Source of the DNA: Streptomyces griseicoloratus
Lineage (GTDB): Bacteria > Actinomycetota > Actinomycetes > Streptomycetales > Streptomycetaceae
DNA: 64,000 nt
Reading direction: 5' to 3'
Assembly (NCBI RefSeq): GCF_014534645.1
Contig: NZ_JACVQF010000219.1
Coordinates: 62,001 to 126,000 of the forward strand
Shown here: positions 42,988-51,744 of the stretch, in pieces
Numbering within the stretch: position 1 is the stretch's first letter
Layout of the letters: every line of letters starts with the position of its first letter
The notes under the pieces: generated by a model
The model's input: the letters and a program-made list of their open reading frames with translations, nothing else
Told to the model about the DNA's origin: nothing
Databases searched by the model: none
Position numbers and translations under genes: made by a program

Positions 42988-43028
42988 CCGGGCCCCGGGC
43001 TCCCCTGCCCGGGGGCCCGGGGCCCGGT
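42987..43028. terminator. Terminator after the deacylase gene
   Basis: A perfect 14-bp stem (ACCGGGCCCCGGGC / GCCCGGGGCCCGGT) with a 14-nt loop, beginning at the last base of the deacylase stop codon and lying between convergent genes. Confidence 0.8.
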
Positions 43029-43049
43029 CGGGAGCGGACCGTGCGCCTG

Positions 43050-43670
43050 CTACTTCGGCCCCTTGCCGCCCCGGCCGCGGCCCGGCTTGCCGTCGGAGTT
43101 GCCGGGGGCGGTGGCCGCGGGTGTCGCCGGGGGCGCCGGGGCCGTGGTCGTGGGCGCCTGCGAGGGCGGTGCGGTGTCGGACGGGTCCGGGGACGGGGAC
43201 GGGCTCGTCGACGACCCCCGGGACGGTGTCGCCGTACCCGCCTGGTGCCCGGGCTCCGGGGAGCGGGCCGGGTCCGCCTCGTCCGGCCCCGCGGGGCCAC
43301 CGGTGTCCGGCACCGTCGGGCTGACCCGGTCCTCCCCGTCCGCCGCCCCGTCCGAACCCGAGAAGGAGACACCGGCGATCAGCGCCGCCGACGCCGCGCC
43401 CACCGCGCCGGCGACGACGGCCGCCCGACGGGAACGCCAGGTGGCGCGCGGCTTGCGGCGGGCCCCGCGGGCCGTCCCCCGCGGGCGGACGCCCGGCGTC
43501 TCGGGCACCGGGGGCAGTTCCTCGGTGCGGTCGTAGGCGTTCTGCCAGCCGTGGGCCGCCGCCGGATCGGTGTACTCGTCGTACGCCGGAGGAGGGACGG
43601 ACTGCGGAACGTACACCTTCGAAGCGTGCCGACCGTCCGCCCCGTCGTCGTACTGAGGTGGCCTGGACAT
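43050..43670 (-). CDS. Single-pass protein with Pro/Ser/Thr-rich tail, unknown function
   Basis: A 206-residue protein. A cytosolic N-terminus with PPAYDEYTDPAAAHGWQNAYDRTEELP (about residues 25-60) and basic residues is followed by a membrane helix near residues 83-102 (RRAAVVAGAVGAASAALIAGVSF). A long low-complexity extracellular stretch rich in Pro, Ser, Thr and Gly follows, ending in KPGRGRGGKGPK. No catalytic domain is seen. Many Streptomyces have such proteins divergent from aminotransferase genes; the role is unknown. ATG 43670 is the only sensible start. Confidence 0.78.
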   Translation of the reverse strand: MSRPPQYDDGADGRHASKVYVPQSVPPPAYDEYTDPAAAHGWQNAYDRTEELPPVPETPGVRPRGTARGARRKPRATWRSRRAAVVAGAVGAASAALIAGVSFSGSDGAADGEDRVSPTVPDTGGPAGPDEADPARSPEPGHQAGTATPSRGSSTSPSPSPDPSDTAPPSQAPTTTAPAPPATPAATAPGNSDGKPGRGRGGKGPK

Positions 43671-43796
43671 GGCCGCGCATTGTAGGGACGGAAGGGACCG
43701 GTGGGACAGCCGTCGGCGATAACCACCCAAAACGCCGTGTCTCACGTGGCGGAAAACACGGCCCTTGGGGCGTAACCGGGTCGTAAGCTCACGGAC

Positions 43797-45008
43797 ATGC
43801 AGGTGATCCAGTCGACCAAGCTCGCCAACGTCTGTTACGAGATCCGGGGCCCGGTGCTCGAGGAGGCGATGCGGCTTGAGGCGGCCGGGCATCGGATCCT
43901 CAAGCTGAACACCGGCAATCCGGCGGCGTTCGGCTTCGAGTGCCCGCCCGAGATCCTGGAGGACATCCTCCGCAACGTGTCCTCCGCGCACGGCTACGGC
44001 GACGCCAAGGGCCTCCTCGCCGCGCGCCGGGCGGTCGTCATGCACAACCAGACCCTCGGCATCGAGACGGACGTCGAGCACGTCTACATCGGCAACGGCG
44101 TCTCCGAACTGATCGTGATGGCGATGCAGGGCCTCCTCGACGACGGCGACGAGGTCCTCGTACCGGCGCCGGACTACCCGCTGTGGACGGCCGCCGTCTC
44201 ACTGTCCGGCGGCACGGCGGTGCACTACCGCTGCGACGAGCAGTCCGACTGGATGCCGGACCTCGCGGACGTCGAGCGCAAGGTCACCGACCGCACCAAG
44301 GCGATCGTCGTCATCAACCCGAACAACCCGACCGGTGCGGTGTACGACGAGGCGGTGCTGCGGGGCCTGACCGACATCGCGCGCCGCCACAACCTGCTGG
44401 TCTGCTCCGACGAGATCTACGACAAGATCCTGTACGACGACGCCAAGCACATCCCCACCGCCGCCGTCGCCCCGGACCTGCTCACCCTCACCTTCAACGG
44501 CATGTCCAAGGCGTACCGGGTGGCCGGCTACCGGGTCGGCTGGATGTCCGTCTCCGGGCCGCGCGCGCACGCCGAGTCCTACATCGAGGGCCTGACGATC
44601 CTGGCGAACATGCGGCTGTGCGCGAACATGCCGGGCCAGCACGGGGTGGTCGCGGCGCTCAGCGGGCGGCAGTCCATCAACGACCTCGTCCTGCCGGGCG
44701 GGCGGCTGCGCGAGCAGCGGGACGCCGCCTACGAGGCGCTGACGCAGATCCCGGGGGTGACGTGCGTGAAGCCGAAGGGGGCGCTGTACCTCTTCCCGCG
44801 CCTCGACCCGAAGGTCTTCAAGATCAAGGACGACCGCCGGATGGTGCTGGACCTGCTGCGCCGGGAGAAGATCATGGTCGTCCAGGGCACCGGCTTCAAC
44901 TGGCCCGAGCCCGACCACTTCCGGGTGGTGACCCTGCCGACGGCCAGTGATCTGCGGGACGCGGTGGACCGGATCGGCAACTTCCTGGACGGCTACGGGC
45001 AGCCCTGA
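43797..45008 (+). CDS. alaA: Alanine-type aminotransferase (AlaA-like)
   Basis: A 403-residue class I PLP aminotransferase. Cofactor-binding lysine is in NGMSKAYRVAGYRVGWM, the nucleotide-like Asn/Asp sites are in INPNNPTGAVY and SDEIYDKILY, and the substrate Arg lies near the C-terminus (HFRVVTLP). The N-terminus QSTKLANVCYEIRGPVLEEAMRLEAAGHRILKLNTGNPA is that of E. coli AlaA, which makes alanine from pyruvate with glutamate. No strong ribosome binding site is seen, so the transcript may be leaderless or nearly so. It ends at a perfect 16-bp palindrome. Confidence 0.9.
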   Translation: MQVIQSTKLANVCYEIRGPVLEEAMRLEAAGHRILKLNTGNPAAFGFECPPEILEDILRNVSSAHGYGDAKGLLAARRAVVMHNQTLGIETDVEHVYIGNGVSELIVMAMQGLLDDGDEVLVPAPDYPLWTAAVSLSGGTAVHYRCDEQSDWMPDLADVERKVTDRTKAIVVINPNNPTGAVYDEAVLRGLTDIARRHNLLVCSDEIYDKILYDDAKHIPTAAVAPDLLTLTFNGMSKAYRVAGYRVGWMSVSGPRAHAESYIEGLTILANMRLCANMPGQHGVVAALSGRQSINDLVLPGGRLREQRDAAYEALTQIPGVTCVKPKGALYLFPRLDPKVFKIKDDRRMVLDLLRREKIMVVQGTGFNWPEPDHFRVVTLPTASDLRDAVDRIGNFLDGYGQP

Positions 45009-45016
45009 CCCTCACG

Positions 45017-45032
45017 GTCCGTGTACACGGAC
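45017..45032. repeat. Perfect 16-bp palindrome after alaA
   Basis: GTCCGTGTACACGGAC, fully symmetric with no loop, 9 bp behind the alaA stop and about 40 bp before the Fur-like box. It could be a weak hairpin or an operator of the next gene. Confidence 0.5.
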
Positions 45033-45056
45033 TCCTGTCTTGTGAACGACTCAACT

Positions 45057-45071
45057 TTAGACGGAATCTAA
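45057..45071. promoter_or_regulatory. Candidate Fur/PerR-family operator
   Basis: TTAGA-N5-TCTAA, an inverted repeat like Fur/PerR-type (CatR, FurA) boxes of actinobacteria, placed just upstream of the gene at 45110. It suggests control by peroxide or metal; no regulator gene of that family lies in the window. Confidence 0.4.
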
Positions 45072-45075
45072 GCTA

Positions 45076-45109
45076 GGATGGCTTCCTGTAAGCATTCAGG
45101 AGGCCATCC
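45076..45109 (+). promoter_or_regulatory. Hairpin sequestering the Shine-Dalgarno of the next gene
   Basis: A 13-bp stem (GGATGGCTTCCTG with CAGGAGGCCATCC, one G-U pair) with an 8-nt loop ends immediately before the ATG at 45110. The AGGAGG ribosome binding site is in its 3' arm, so translation should be blocked unless the stem opens. A protein- or ribosome-dependent switch is possible; no riboswitch core is seen. Confidence 0.7.
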
Positions 45110-45532
45110 ATGTACGAACCGATCCGCAACAAGTCGGTCCACAGCACGATGGCCGGCAGCACCTCGGACTTCCCCCACCGGTCTCGTGAGGAGGAGCTGG
45201 ACATCCAGCTCGCGGGCCATCTCGCGGCACTGCTCGCCGTCACGGACGAGCTGCGCGCGCTGGCGCCCTCGGACGACCTGGACACCGCGGCCGACCGGCT
45301 CGCCGAGCAGGTGACCCGGCTGCGGGGAGGCCATGCGCCGGCCCGCGTGCCGGTGACCGCGGCCCCGTCCGAGCCGCACCAGGCGGCCCTGCACCGGCGG
45401 GCCCACACCCTCGCGGGACGCGCGCTGGTCGTCGCGGCCTCCCGCGCCGACACGGCGGCCGCCATCCTGGCCGCCGAGCGGATGGACGCGCACTCCGCGG
45501 CCCTGGAGCCGCGCGAACTCGCGTCCCGCTGA
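45110..45532 (+). CDS. Hypothetical actinobacterial protein behind an occluded RBS
   Basis: A 140-residue mostly helical protein (EEELDIQLAGHLAALLAVTDELRALAPSDDLDTAADRLAEQVTRL; HRRAHTLAGRALVVAASRADTAAAILAAERMDAH). The two Ala/Leu-rich helices could form a four-helix bundle. The N-terminus MYEPIRNKSVHSTM is basic; no signal peptide or catalytic motif is seen. It looks like a conserved Streptomyces gene of unknown function. Its leader holds a Fur-like box and the RBS-blocking hairpin, so expression is probably conditional. Confidence 0.78.
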   Translation: MYEPIRNKSVHSTMAGSTSDFPHRSREEELDIQLAGHLAALLAVTDELRALAPSDDLDTAADRLAEQVTRLRGGHAPARVPVTAAPSEPHQAALHRRAHTLAGRALVVAASRADTAAAILAAERMDAHSAALEPRELASR

Positions 45533-45697
45533 GCCCTCGGGCTCCCCCCGACGGCCCCGGTCCGCGCGCACCCGCAGCGACGCGCGGACCGGGCGCCACT
45601 CACCGGGCACCATGCACCGGACGACATTCACGAGCCGTGTCAGTGGCCGGTCCTAGGATCGCAGCGCATCCAGTGACCGACCGAGCGGAGAACGCCG

Positions 45698-47080
45698 TTG
45701 TCCTCGATACACGACTTCGTGACCTGGGAGCCGCTGCTGCGGCTGGTGCGGGATTCCCACGCGGAGCAGCTCGCCGCGCCGGGTCGTTGCTTCACGGGGC
45801 AGATCACTCTCGGCAGTTGGACCCTGCCCGCGCCACAGCCGCGCCCGGTGCCGGGGCGGGCCCTCCAGGTGGCGGACATGCAGGACCAGTTCACCGCCGT
45901 GGAGCGGGTACAGGACGCCCTCAGGGCCGACGGCGCGAGCCGCGTGTCGTACATGGTGGAGAGGGCGCCGGACGGGAAGCTGCTGCTCCATGTCGTCGAC
46001 CCGGGCCCTGCCGTGGAGCACGGCGTCGTCAGCCCCTTCGTGGGAGCCCTGCTCCTGGTCGAGGGCGCCGTTCCCGAGCCCTGGCGGCGTCTGCCCGAGG
46101 CGGTGCCGGGCGCGGCGCCGGCGCCGTCGGCGGACCCGGCGCTGCTGGAGCGGACCCTGCGCGAACGGCTTCCCGACGCCATCGGCGCCACCGAGGAGGA
46201 GATCGCCGAGGCGGAGGCGCGTCTCGGTGTCGCGCTGCCCGACGAACTGAAGGCGCTCTACCGCGTCACCCGTGCCCGGTGGGAGGACTGGAACGGCGAC
46301 TACGCGGCGCAGGAACGCGTCAGCGATGCGGTCGGCTGTGAGCTCTTCTCCCTGGACGAGCTCTACATCGCGGACGCCCGGTCGCGTCCCTGCCCTTGGC
46401 AGTTCGCCGCCGACGACGCCGCCGTCACCGCGCCGGACGCCGCCGTGCAGGGCCTCGTCGGCTCGCCCGGCTGGATCGCCTTCGGCGACAACGGCGGCGG
46501 CGACCGGCTGGCCCTCGACCTCACGCCGGGCCCGGGCGGACACACCGGGCAGGTCATCGTGATCGACCACGAGCGGACCATCGGCGCCGGACTGCTCGCC
46601 GAATCCCTCACCGACATGGTGATCAACCGCCCCGACGGCTGGCACCAGGACCGTGACGCGGACAACCCTCCGGTGGTGGCCCGGGTGAACACCCACCGCC
46701 TGGGCAGTGTGGAGGCCGCCGCCCGTCCCGAGCTGGAGGTGCTCGTCATCGGCGGGCGGGCGAGCGCGCCGGTCGGTCTCGCGCCGGTCGTCGGGCTTCC
46801 CCGTCTGCGGACCCTCACCGCCCACCCGGGCTCGCTCGCCGATCCCCTGGAGATCGCCGGGCTGACGGGTCTGGAGTACCTGAGCCTCGGCCCCGAGGAC
46901 TGGCGCGCCCTGCTCGATGCCGGTGCCGTCCCCCGGAGTCTGTCGGCGGCCGGCATCGAGGTGCGGGGCGAGCAGCCCCCGCTTCCGGTCCTCGACCTCG
47001 CGAACGAGCTCCTCGCCCTGTGGGACCGCCCCCTGATCACCCGGACCGTCCTCGAAGGCGACCTGGACGCCGCCCGGTGA
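45698..47080 (+). CDS. SMI1/KNR4 (SUKH)-domain protein
   Basis: A 460-residue protein. The N-terminal part (residues about 1-140) is of unknown type. A SUKH/SMI1-KNR4 domain follows around 145-320: IGATEEEIAEAEARLGVALPDELKALYRVTRARWEDWNG and SPGWIAFGDNGGGDRLALDLTPG are its conserved blocks. A C-terminal region follows with repeated strand-like segments (VVGLPRLRTLTAHPGSL, ITGLEYLSLGPEDW) suggesting leucine-rich-like repeats. SUKH proteins are often immunity proteins. The TTG start at 45698 follows GGAGAA; it is coupled to the next gene by GTGA. Confidence 0.85.
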   Translation: MSSIHDFVTWEPLLRLVRDSHAEQLAAPGRCFTGQITLGSWTLPAPQPRPVPGRALQVADMQDQFTAVERVQDALRADGASRVSYMVERAPDGKLLLHVVDPGPAVEHGVVSPFVGALLLVEGAVPEPWRRLPEAVPGAAPAPSADPALLERTLRERLPDAIGATEEEIAEAEARLGVALPDELKALYRVTRARWEDWNGDYAAQERVSDAVGCELFSLDELYIADARSRPCPWQFAADDAAVTAPDAAVQGLVGSPGWIAFGDNGGGDRLALDLTPGPGGHTGQVIVIDHERTIGAGLLAESLTDMVINRPDGWHQDRDADNPPVVARVNTHRLGSVEAAARPELEVLVIGGRASAPVGLAPVVGLPRLRTLTAHPGSLADPLEIAGLTGLEYLSLGPEDWRALLDAGAVPRSLSAAGIEVRGEQPPLPVLDLANELLALWDRPLITRTVLEGDLDAAR

Positions 47081-47775
47081 GCGAAGACGGGCCGGCGGAG
47101 TGGGCGGCGCCGCCCGAGTACCTGGTCGAGATCGGTACCGAGCCGCTGGACCGGCCGGCCCGGAACTCGGTGGGCGGGTGGCCCTGCTTCGACGACGACC
47201 AGGAGTGGCCGCGGTGCTTCTGCGGCGACCGGATGGCGCTGTTCTTCCAACTGGATCTGCCGGACGACATCGAGTTCTTCGGCGGGGAACACCTGTCGGT
47301 CTTCCACTGCGCCCACCACAACGACGCGTCCGACCCGGTCACGGCCGACGGGCGCCTCGTGCCCCGGTTCTGGGAGGCTCCGCAGCCACCGTTTCCGGGC
47401 TCGTTCTGGCGGGTGCTGCTCCAGCGTGACCCGGGGATTCCGGAAGCGGAGCCCGAACCGGCCGTGCGCGCCCTGCCCCTGTCCCTGCGGCCCTTCGTGG
47501 ACGCGCACGGGCCGTTCGGCATGCATTTCAAGGTGGGTGGCACGGCGGCCTGGGCGCAGTACCCCGAGCGGTACTGGTGCGCGTGCGGAGCGGAGCTGGC
47601 GTTCGTCTGCCAGGTACCGGCGTACCGGGAGTTCGGCGTCCGCCCCGGGGCCCCGGTGCAGCCCTACGGCCTCCGGGACGACGCCTACATGCTGTTCCTC
47701 GGCAACGAGGTCTATCTGCTGGCCTGCCCGAAGCGTTGCGACCCGGCGGCCGTCCTGCCGGTGAACCAGCGCTGA
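47077..47775 (+). CDS. DUF1963-like protein
   Basis: A 232-residue protein with many Trp, Cys and aromatic residues (YLVEIGTEPLDRPARNSVGGWPCFDDDQEWPRCFCGDRMALFFQLDLPDDIEFF; FHCAHHNDASDP; YWCACGAELAFVCQVP). The pattern of a domain giving MALFFQLDL plus FGGEHLSVFHC resembles DUF1963, which in other bacteria lies beside SUKH genes. GTG 47077 overlaps the stop of the SUKH gene, so the two form one unit. Paired cysteines may bind a metal. Confidence 0.75.
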   Translation: MSEDGPAEWAAPPEYLVEIGTEPLDRPARNSVGGWPCFDDDQEWPRCFCGDRMALFFQLDLPDDIEFFGGEHLSVFHCAHHNDASDPVTADGRLVPRFWEAPQPPFPGSFWRVLLQRDPGIPEAEPEPAVRALPLSLRPFVDAHGPFGMHFKVGGTAAWAQYPERYWCACGAELAFVCQVPAYREFGVRPGAPVQPYGLRDDAYMLFLGNEVYLLACPKRCDPAAVLPVNQR

Positions 47776-47932
47776 CCGCGGGTGACTTGAGGGACGCGAC
47801 GAACGACGTCCCCGCAGTTGCCGCACGCAGGCCGCGGAGTGGCGTGTTCCTGTTGCATACCGGTATGGGGCGGACACCCTCCGTTCACCGGCGGCGCCCG
47901 GGAACGTTGGGTTCCGGCGGGACGCTGCGGGT

Positions 47933-49021
47933 GTGAGACGTATCGCTGGAATCGTCCTCGCGGTCCTGCTGATCGGCGGCGTGGTGGCAGCCGTCGTCGC
48001 GGGCCGGGACAACGAGGAGACGGGCACGGCAACGAAGACCGTGCGCATGGTCATCGGATCGGAGAAGGCCGAGTTCTTCGCGGATCCGGACGTGGTGAAG
48101 GCCCTCGCCGCCAAGGGCTACACCGTCGAGGCGGAGACCTCCGGGTCCTGGGCCATGGAGGGGCTGGATCTCAAGGGGTACGACCTCGCCTTCCCCTCCA
48201 GCCGGGCGCCGGCCACCGAACTCGCGGCCCGGCACGAGGTACGGGGCGCCCTCCCCCGCCCCTTCTACTCGCCGCTCGTCGTCGTCGCCCGTCGCGGGGC
48301 GGCGACCGTCCTCGCCGGCAACGGGCTGGCCACGCTCGACGCGAAGAACCGCGGCACGCTGAAGATGGCCGCCTACCTCGACGCGGCCGAGCGTGACCGG
48401 ACCTGGCAGCAGCTCAAGGGGGCCGGCAGGTACGGGGAACTGAGCGGCACGCTGTTCATCTCCAGCACCGATCCCGAGAGTTCCAACTCCGGTGCCCTGT
48501 ACCTCGCCGCCGCCTCCTACGTCGCAGGCGGCGGCAAGGTCGTCGCGAGCGACGCCGAGGTGGAGCGGACCGCGCCGCTGCTGCGCAAGCTGGTCAGCGT
48601 GCAGGGCGCCCAGCAGACCGGCACGGACGCCGTCTTCCGGGACTTCGTCAGCGGGGCCGGGAACCCGCTCGTCCTCGTCTACGAGTCACAGGTGGCCGCC
48701 CTCCTCGACGAGCAGCCGGACGCCGAGGACCTGGTCGTGCTGTACCCGGACACCACCGTCAACAGCGACCACACCGTCGTCCCGCTCACCGAGAACGGCA
48801 AGGGGCTCGCCGAACTCCTCGGCAGCGACCCGGAGCTGCGCAGGCTCGCCGTCCGGCACGGATTCCGGCCGCAGGGCGACGCCGCCGAGTTCGCGGCGGC
48901 CGCCTCGGACCGCACCACCTACCTCAAGCAGCGACTGACCGGCGTCCGCCAGGCGCCCGTGCCCACCGCCGCGGTGCTGCACGAGCTGGCGCGGCGGGCG
49001 GTCGGACAAGGGGGGCAGTAA
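47933..49021 (+). CDS. Membrane-anchored substrate-binding-like protein of the TelA module
   Basis: A 362-residue protein with an N-terminal membrane anchor (IAGIVLAVLLIGGVVAAVVAG) and an extracellular domain of the periplasmic-binding-protein type (MVIGSEKAEFFADPDVVKALAAKGYTVEAETSGSWAM; GKLFISSTDPESSNSGALYLA; NPLVLVYESQVAALL; EDLVVLYPDTTVNSDHTVVPL). The SSTDPESSNSG and VYESQ segments resemble type 2 binding domains of molybdate or phosphate binders. There is no lipobox cysteine. GTG 47933 is taken as start. The telA-like gene begins 3 bp after its stop. Ligand unknown. Confidence 0.82.
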   Translation: MRRIAGIVLAVLLIGGVVAAVVAGRDNEETGTATKTVRMVIGSEKAEFFADPDVVKALAAKGYTVEAETSGSWAMEGLDLKGYDLAFPSSRAPATELAARHEVRGALPRPFYSPLVVVARRGAATVLAGNGLATLDAKNRGTLKMAAYLDAAERDRTWQQLKGAGRYGELSGTLFISSTDPESSNSGALYLAAASYVAGGGKVVASDAEVERTAPLLRKLVSVQGAQQTGTDAVFRDFVSGAGNPLVLVYESQVAALLDEQPDAEDLVVLYPDTTVNSDHTVVPLTENGKGLAELLGSDPELRRLAVRHGFRPQGDAAEFAAAASDRTTYLKQRLTGVRQAPVPTAAVLHELARRAVGQGGQ

Positions 49022-49024
49022 CCG

Positions 49025-50200
49025 ATGAGCAGCACCGACGGAGACTTCACGCTCACTCCGCCCGAGGCCGTCACTCCCGTGCCCCGGGAGAAGGCCGGCG
49101 GGCTGGTGCCCGTCGACGACGGCGTACGCGCCGACATGGCGGCCAAGGCCGCCGCGTACGTCGAGGGGCTGGCCGCCCTCGACGCCCGCTCGCCCGAGTT
49201 CGCGGGCAAGGTCGGTGAGATCACCGCGCTGGGCGCCGGTGAGATGCGTACCGCCACCGCGCAGTCCAACCGCATGCTGGAGCGCACGGTCCGCAGCCTG
49301 CCGGACAAGGGCGGGGACGCCCAGTCCAAGGTCGCCGGATCACTGGTGGAACTGCGGCGCGTGGTCGAGGACCTGGACCCGCGGGACCTGCCCGCGAACA
49401 AGGGCCGCAGATTCCTCTCCCGGCTGCCCGGCGGGAACAAGCTGCGCGACCACCTCGCCAAGTACGCCTCCGCGCAGGGCACCCTGAACGGCATCGTGGC
49501 CGCGCTGCGCGGCGGGCAGGACGAACTGCGCCGCGACAACGCCTCGTTGCAGACCGAGCGGGTCCGCCTGTGGGAGACCATGGGCAAGCTCCAGGAGTAC
49601 GTCATCCTGACGGAGGCCCTGGACTCGGCCGTCGAGCAGCACATCACGGGCGTCGAGGCGGCCGACCCCGCGCAGGCCGACACCCTGCGCGCCGACCTGC
49701 TCTTCCCGGTCCGGCAGAAGCACCAGGACCTGCTGACCCAGCTCGCCGTGTGCGCGCAGGGCTACCTCGCCATGGACGTCGTACGCCGCAACAACGACGA
49801 GCTGATCAAGGGCGTGGACCGGGCGGCCACGACGACCGTGTCGGCGCTGCGGATCTCCGTGATGCTGGCGTCCGCGCTCGACCACCAGAAGAAGGTCGTC
49901 GAGCAGGTCAACGCGCTGCGCGGGACCACCGAGGAGCTGATCCGGGGCAACGCGGAGATGCTGGCGACGCAGAGCGGGGAGATCCAGCGCATCGCCGCCG
50001 ACCCGGCGGTCGGGGCCGAGACCCTGCGTGCCGCGTTCCAGCAGATCTACCGCACCCTCGACGCCATCGACACCTACAAGGTGCAGGCCACCGAGGCGAT
50101 GGCGGTGACGGTGGAGAACCTGACCTCCGAACTCCGGCACGCGAGCACCTACCTGGAGCGCAGCCGGTCGCGGGGCGCGCTGGAAGGGGGGCTCGGATGA
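49025..50200 (+). CDS. TelA-family toxic-anion-resistance protein
   Basis: A 391-residue, largely helical protein of the TelA/KlaA family: DIRDLPANKGRRFLSRLPGGNKLRDHLAKYASAQGTLNGIVAAL-like core (residues about 115-165), RQKHQDLLTQLAVCAQGYLAMDVVRRNNDELIKGVDRAATTTVSALRISVMLASAL and the closing NAEMLATQSGEIQRIA. TelA proteins occur with tellurite or phage resistance genes, yet their mechanism is not settled. Here it is sandwiched between two binding-protein-like genes, with ATGA overlap to the next one. It has no membrane helix and is probably cytosolic. Confidence 0.9.
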   Translation: MSSTDGDFTLTPPEAVTPVPREKAGGLVPVDDGVRADMAAKAAAYVEGLAALDARSPEFAGKVGEITALGAGEMRTATAQSNRMLERTVRSLPDKGGDAQSKVAGSLVELRRVVEDLDPRDLPANKGRRFLSRLPGGNKLRDHLAKYASAQGTLNGIVAALRGGQDELRRDNASLQTERVRLWETMGKLQEYVILTEALDSAVEQHITGVEAADPAQADTLRADLLFPVRQKHQDLLTQLAVCAQGYLAMDVVRRNNDELIKGVDRAATTTVSALRISVMLASALDHQKKVVEQVNALRGTTEELIRGNAEMLATQSGEIQRIAADPAVGAETLRAAFQQIYRTLDAIDTYKVQATEAMAVTVENLTSELRHASTYLERSRSRGALEGGLG

Positions 50201-51744
50201 GACGACGGGCTCCGGGCTCCCTGCTCGTCGCCGCCGCGGCCGCGACGCTGCTGGCCGCCTGCACCGCCGCACCGGAGGAGGACGAGGACCCGGACGCGGC
50301 CGCGCCGGGCACGCTCCGGGTGCTGGCCTCCAGCGAGCTCAGCGACATGACACCGGTCCTCGAACGGGTCGAGAAGGACACCGGCGTCACCGTCCGGCCG
50401 ACCTACATCGGCACGCTCGACGCCGTGGACATGCTGGCCACGGGGAAGACGGACGGCCGGTACGACGCCGTGTGGCTGTCCTCCAACGACTATCTGCGGC
50501 TGCGTCCGGACGCGGAGAAGAAGGTCGTCTCGCAGACGCCGGTCATGTCCAGCCCGGTCGCCATCGGCGTCCGGTCCGCCGTCGTCGAGGAACTGGGTTG
50601 GAAGCCCGAGGAGGTCACCTGGTCCCGGATCGAACAGGCCGTCCGGGACGGCAGGCTCACCTACGGCATGACCGACCCGGCCCGCTCCAACTCCGGTTTC
50701 TCCACGCTGGTCTCCGTCGCCTCGGCGCTCTCCGGCGCGCAGTCGGCGCTCACCGACGCGGACGTGACGAAGGCGGCGCCGCGGCTGAAGGAGTTCTTCA
50801 AGGGACAGAAACTGACCTCGGGTTCGTCCGGCTGGCTGGCGGGCGCGTACAACCGCCGCGGTGACGTCGACGCGCTCCTCAACTACGAGTCCGTCCTCAA
50901 GGGGTTCGAGGGCCTGACGGTGATCCGCCCGAAGGACGGTGTGGTCACCGCCGACTATCCGCTGTCCTCCCTCGCCTCGACCGACGCGGCCACCCGTGAG
51001 GACGTGCGCCGGGTGACCGAGGCGCTGCGCTCGGACGCCGTCCAGCGGCTGATCACCGACCGCACGCTGCGCCGCCCGGTCGTCGCGTCGGTGCCGCCGG
51101 CGGCCGGGCTGGACACCGGCCGCCGGCGCGAACTGCCCTTCCCCGGCAGCCGTTCCGTCGCCGACGGACTGCTCGACTCCTACGAGAACGAACTGCGCCG
51201 CCCGTCGCGGACCGTGTACGTGCTGGACACCTCGGGCTCGATGGAGGGCGGCCGACTGTCCCGCCTGAAGTCCGCCCTCACCGGTCTGACCGGCGACTTC
51301 CGTGACCGCGAGGAGGTGACGCTGATGCCGTTCGGCTCGGACGTGAAGAGCGTGCGGACGCATGTCGTCGACCCCGCCGACCCGCGGTCCGGTCTGGAGG
51401 CGATCAGGAAGGACACCGAGGCGCTCACCGCCGAGGGCGACACGGCCATCTACACCTCCCTGGAGAAGGCGTACGGCCATCTGGGCGCCGGCCGGGACAC
51501 GTTCACGTCGATCGTGCTGATGACGGACGGCGAGAACACCGCGGGCGCCGAGGCGGAGGACTTCGACGCCTTCTACGCCGGGCTCGACCGCGACCGGCGC
51601 GCGACGCCCGTCTTCCCCATCCTCTTCGGCGACTCCGACCGGGCCGAGCTGGAGCACATCGCCGACCTGACCGGCGGCCGTCTCTTCGACGCCCGGCAGG
51701 GTTCGCTGGACGGCGCCTTCGAGGAGATCCGTGGCTATCAGTAG
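50197..51744 (+). CDS. Lipoprotein with substrate-binding and von Willebrand A domains
   Basis: A 515-residue predicted lipoprotein with lipobox LLAACT (cysteine near residue 21). An extracellular type 2 binding domain follows (about 40-320; LRVLASSELSDMTPVLERVEKDTGVTVRPTYIGTLDAVDMLATGK, YDAVWLSSNDYLRL, SNSGFSTLVSVASAL). A C-terminal von Willebrand A domain (about 340-510) has the MIDAS motif DTSGSMEGG, then LTAEGDTAIYTSL and MTDGENT. The combination of SBP and VWA in one chain is unusual. ATG 50197 overlaps the stop of telA. It may bind a ligand and then a metal-dependent protein partner. Confidence 0.88.
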   Translation: MRRRAPGSLLVAAAAATLLAACTAAPEEDEDPDAAAPGTLRVLASSELSDMTPVLERVEKDTGVTVRPTYIGTLDAVDMLATGKTDGRYDAVWLSSNDYLRLRPDAEKKVVSQTPVMSSPVAIGVRSAVVEELGWKPEEVTWSRIEQAVRDGRLTYGMTDPARSNSGFSTLVSVASALSGAQSALTDADVTKAAPRLKEFFKGQKLTSGSSGWLAGAYNRRGDVDALLNYESVLKGFEGLTVIRPKDGVVTADYPLSSLASTDAATREDVRRVTEALRSDAVQRLITDRTLRRPVVASVPPAAGLDTGRRRELPFPGSRSVADGLLDSYENELRRPSRTVYVLDTSGSMEGGRLSRLKSALTGLTGDFRDREEVTLMPFGSDVKSVRTHVVDPADPRSGLEAIRKDTEALTAEGDTAIYTSLEKAYGHLGAGRDTFTSIVLMTDGENTAGAEAEDFDAFYAGLDRDRRATPVFPILFGDSDRAELEHIADLTGGRLFDARQGSLDGAFEEIRGYQ

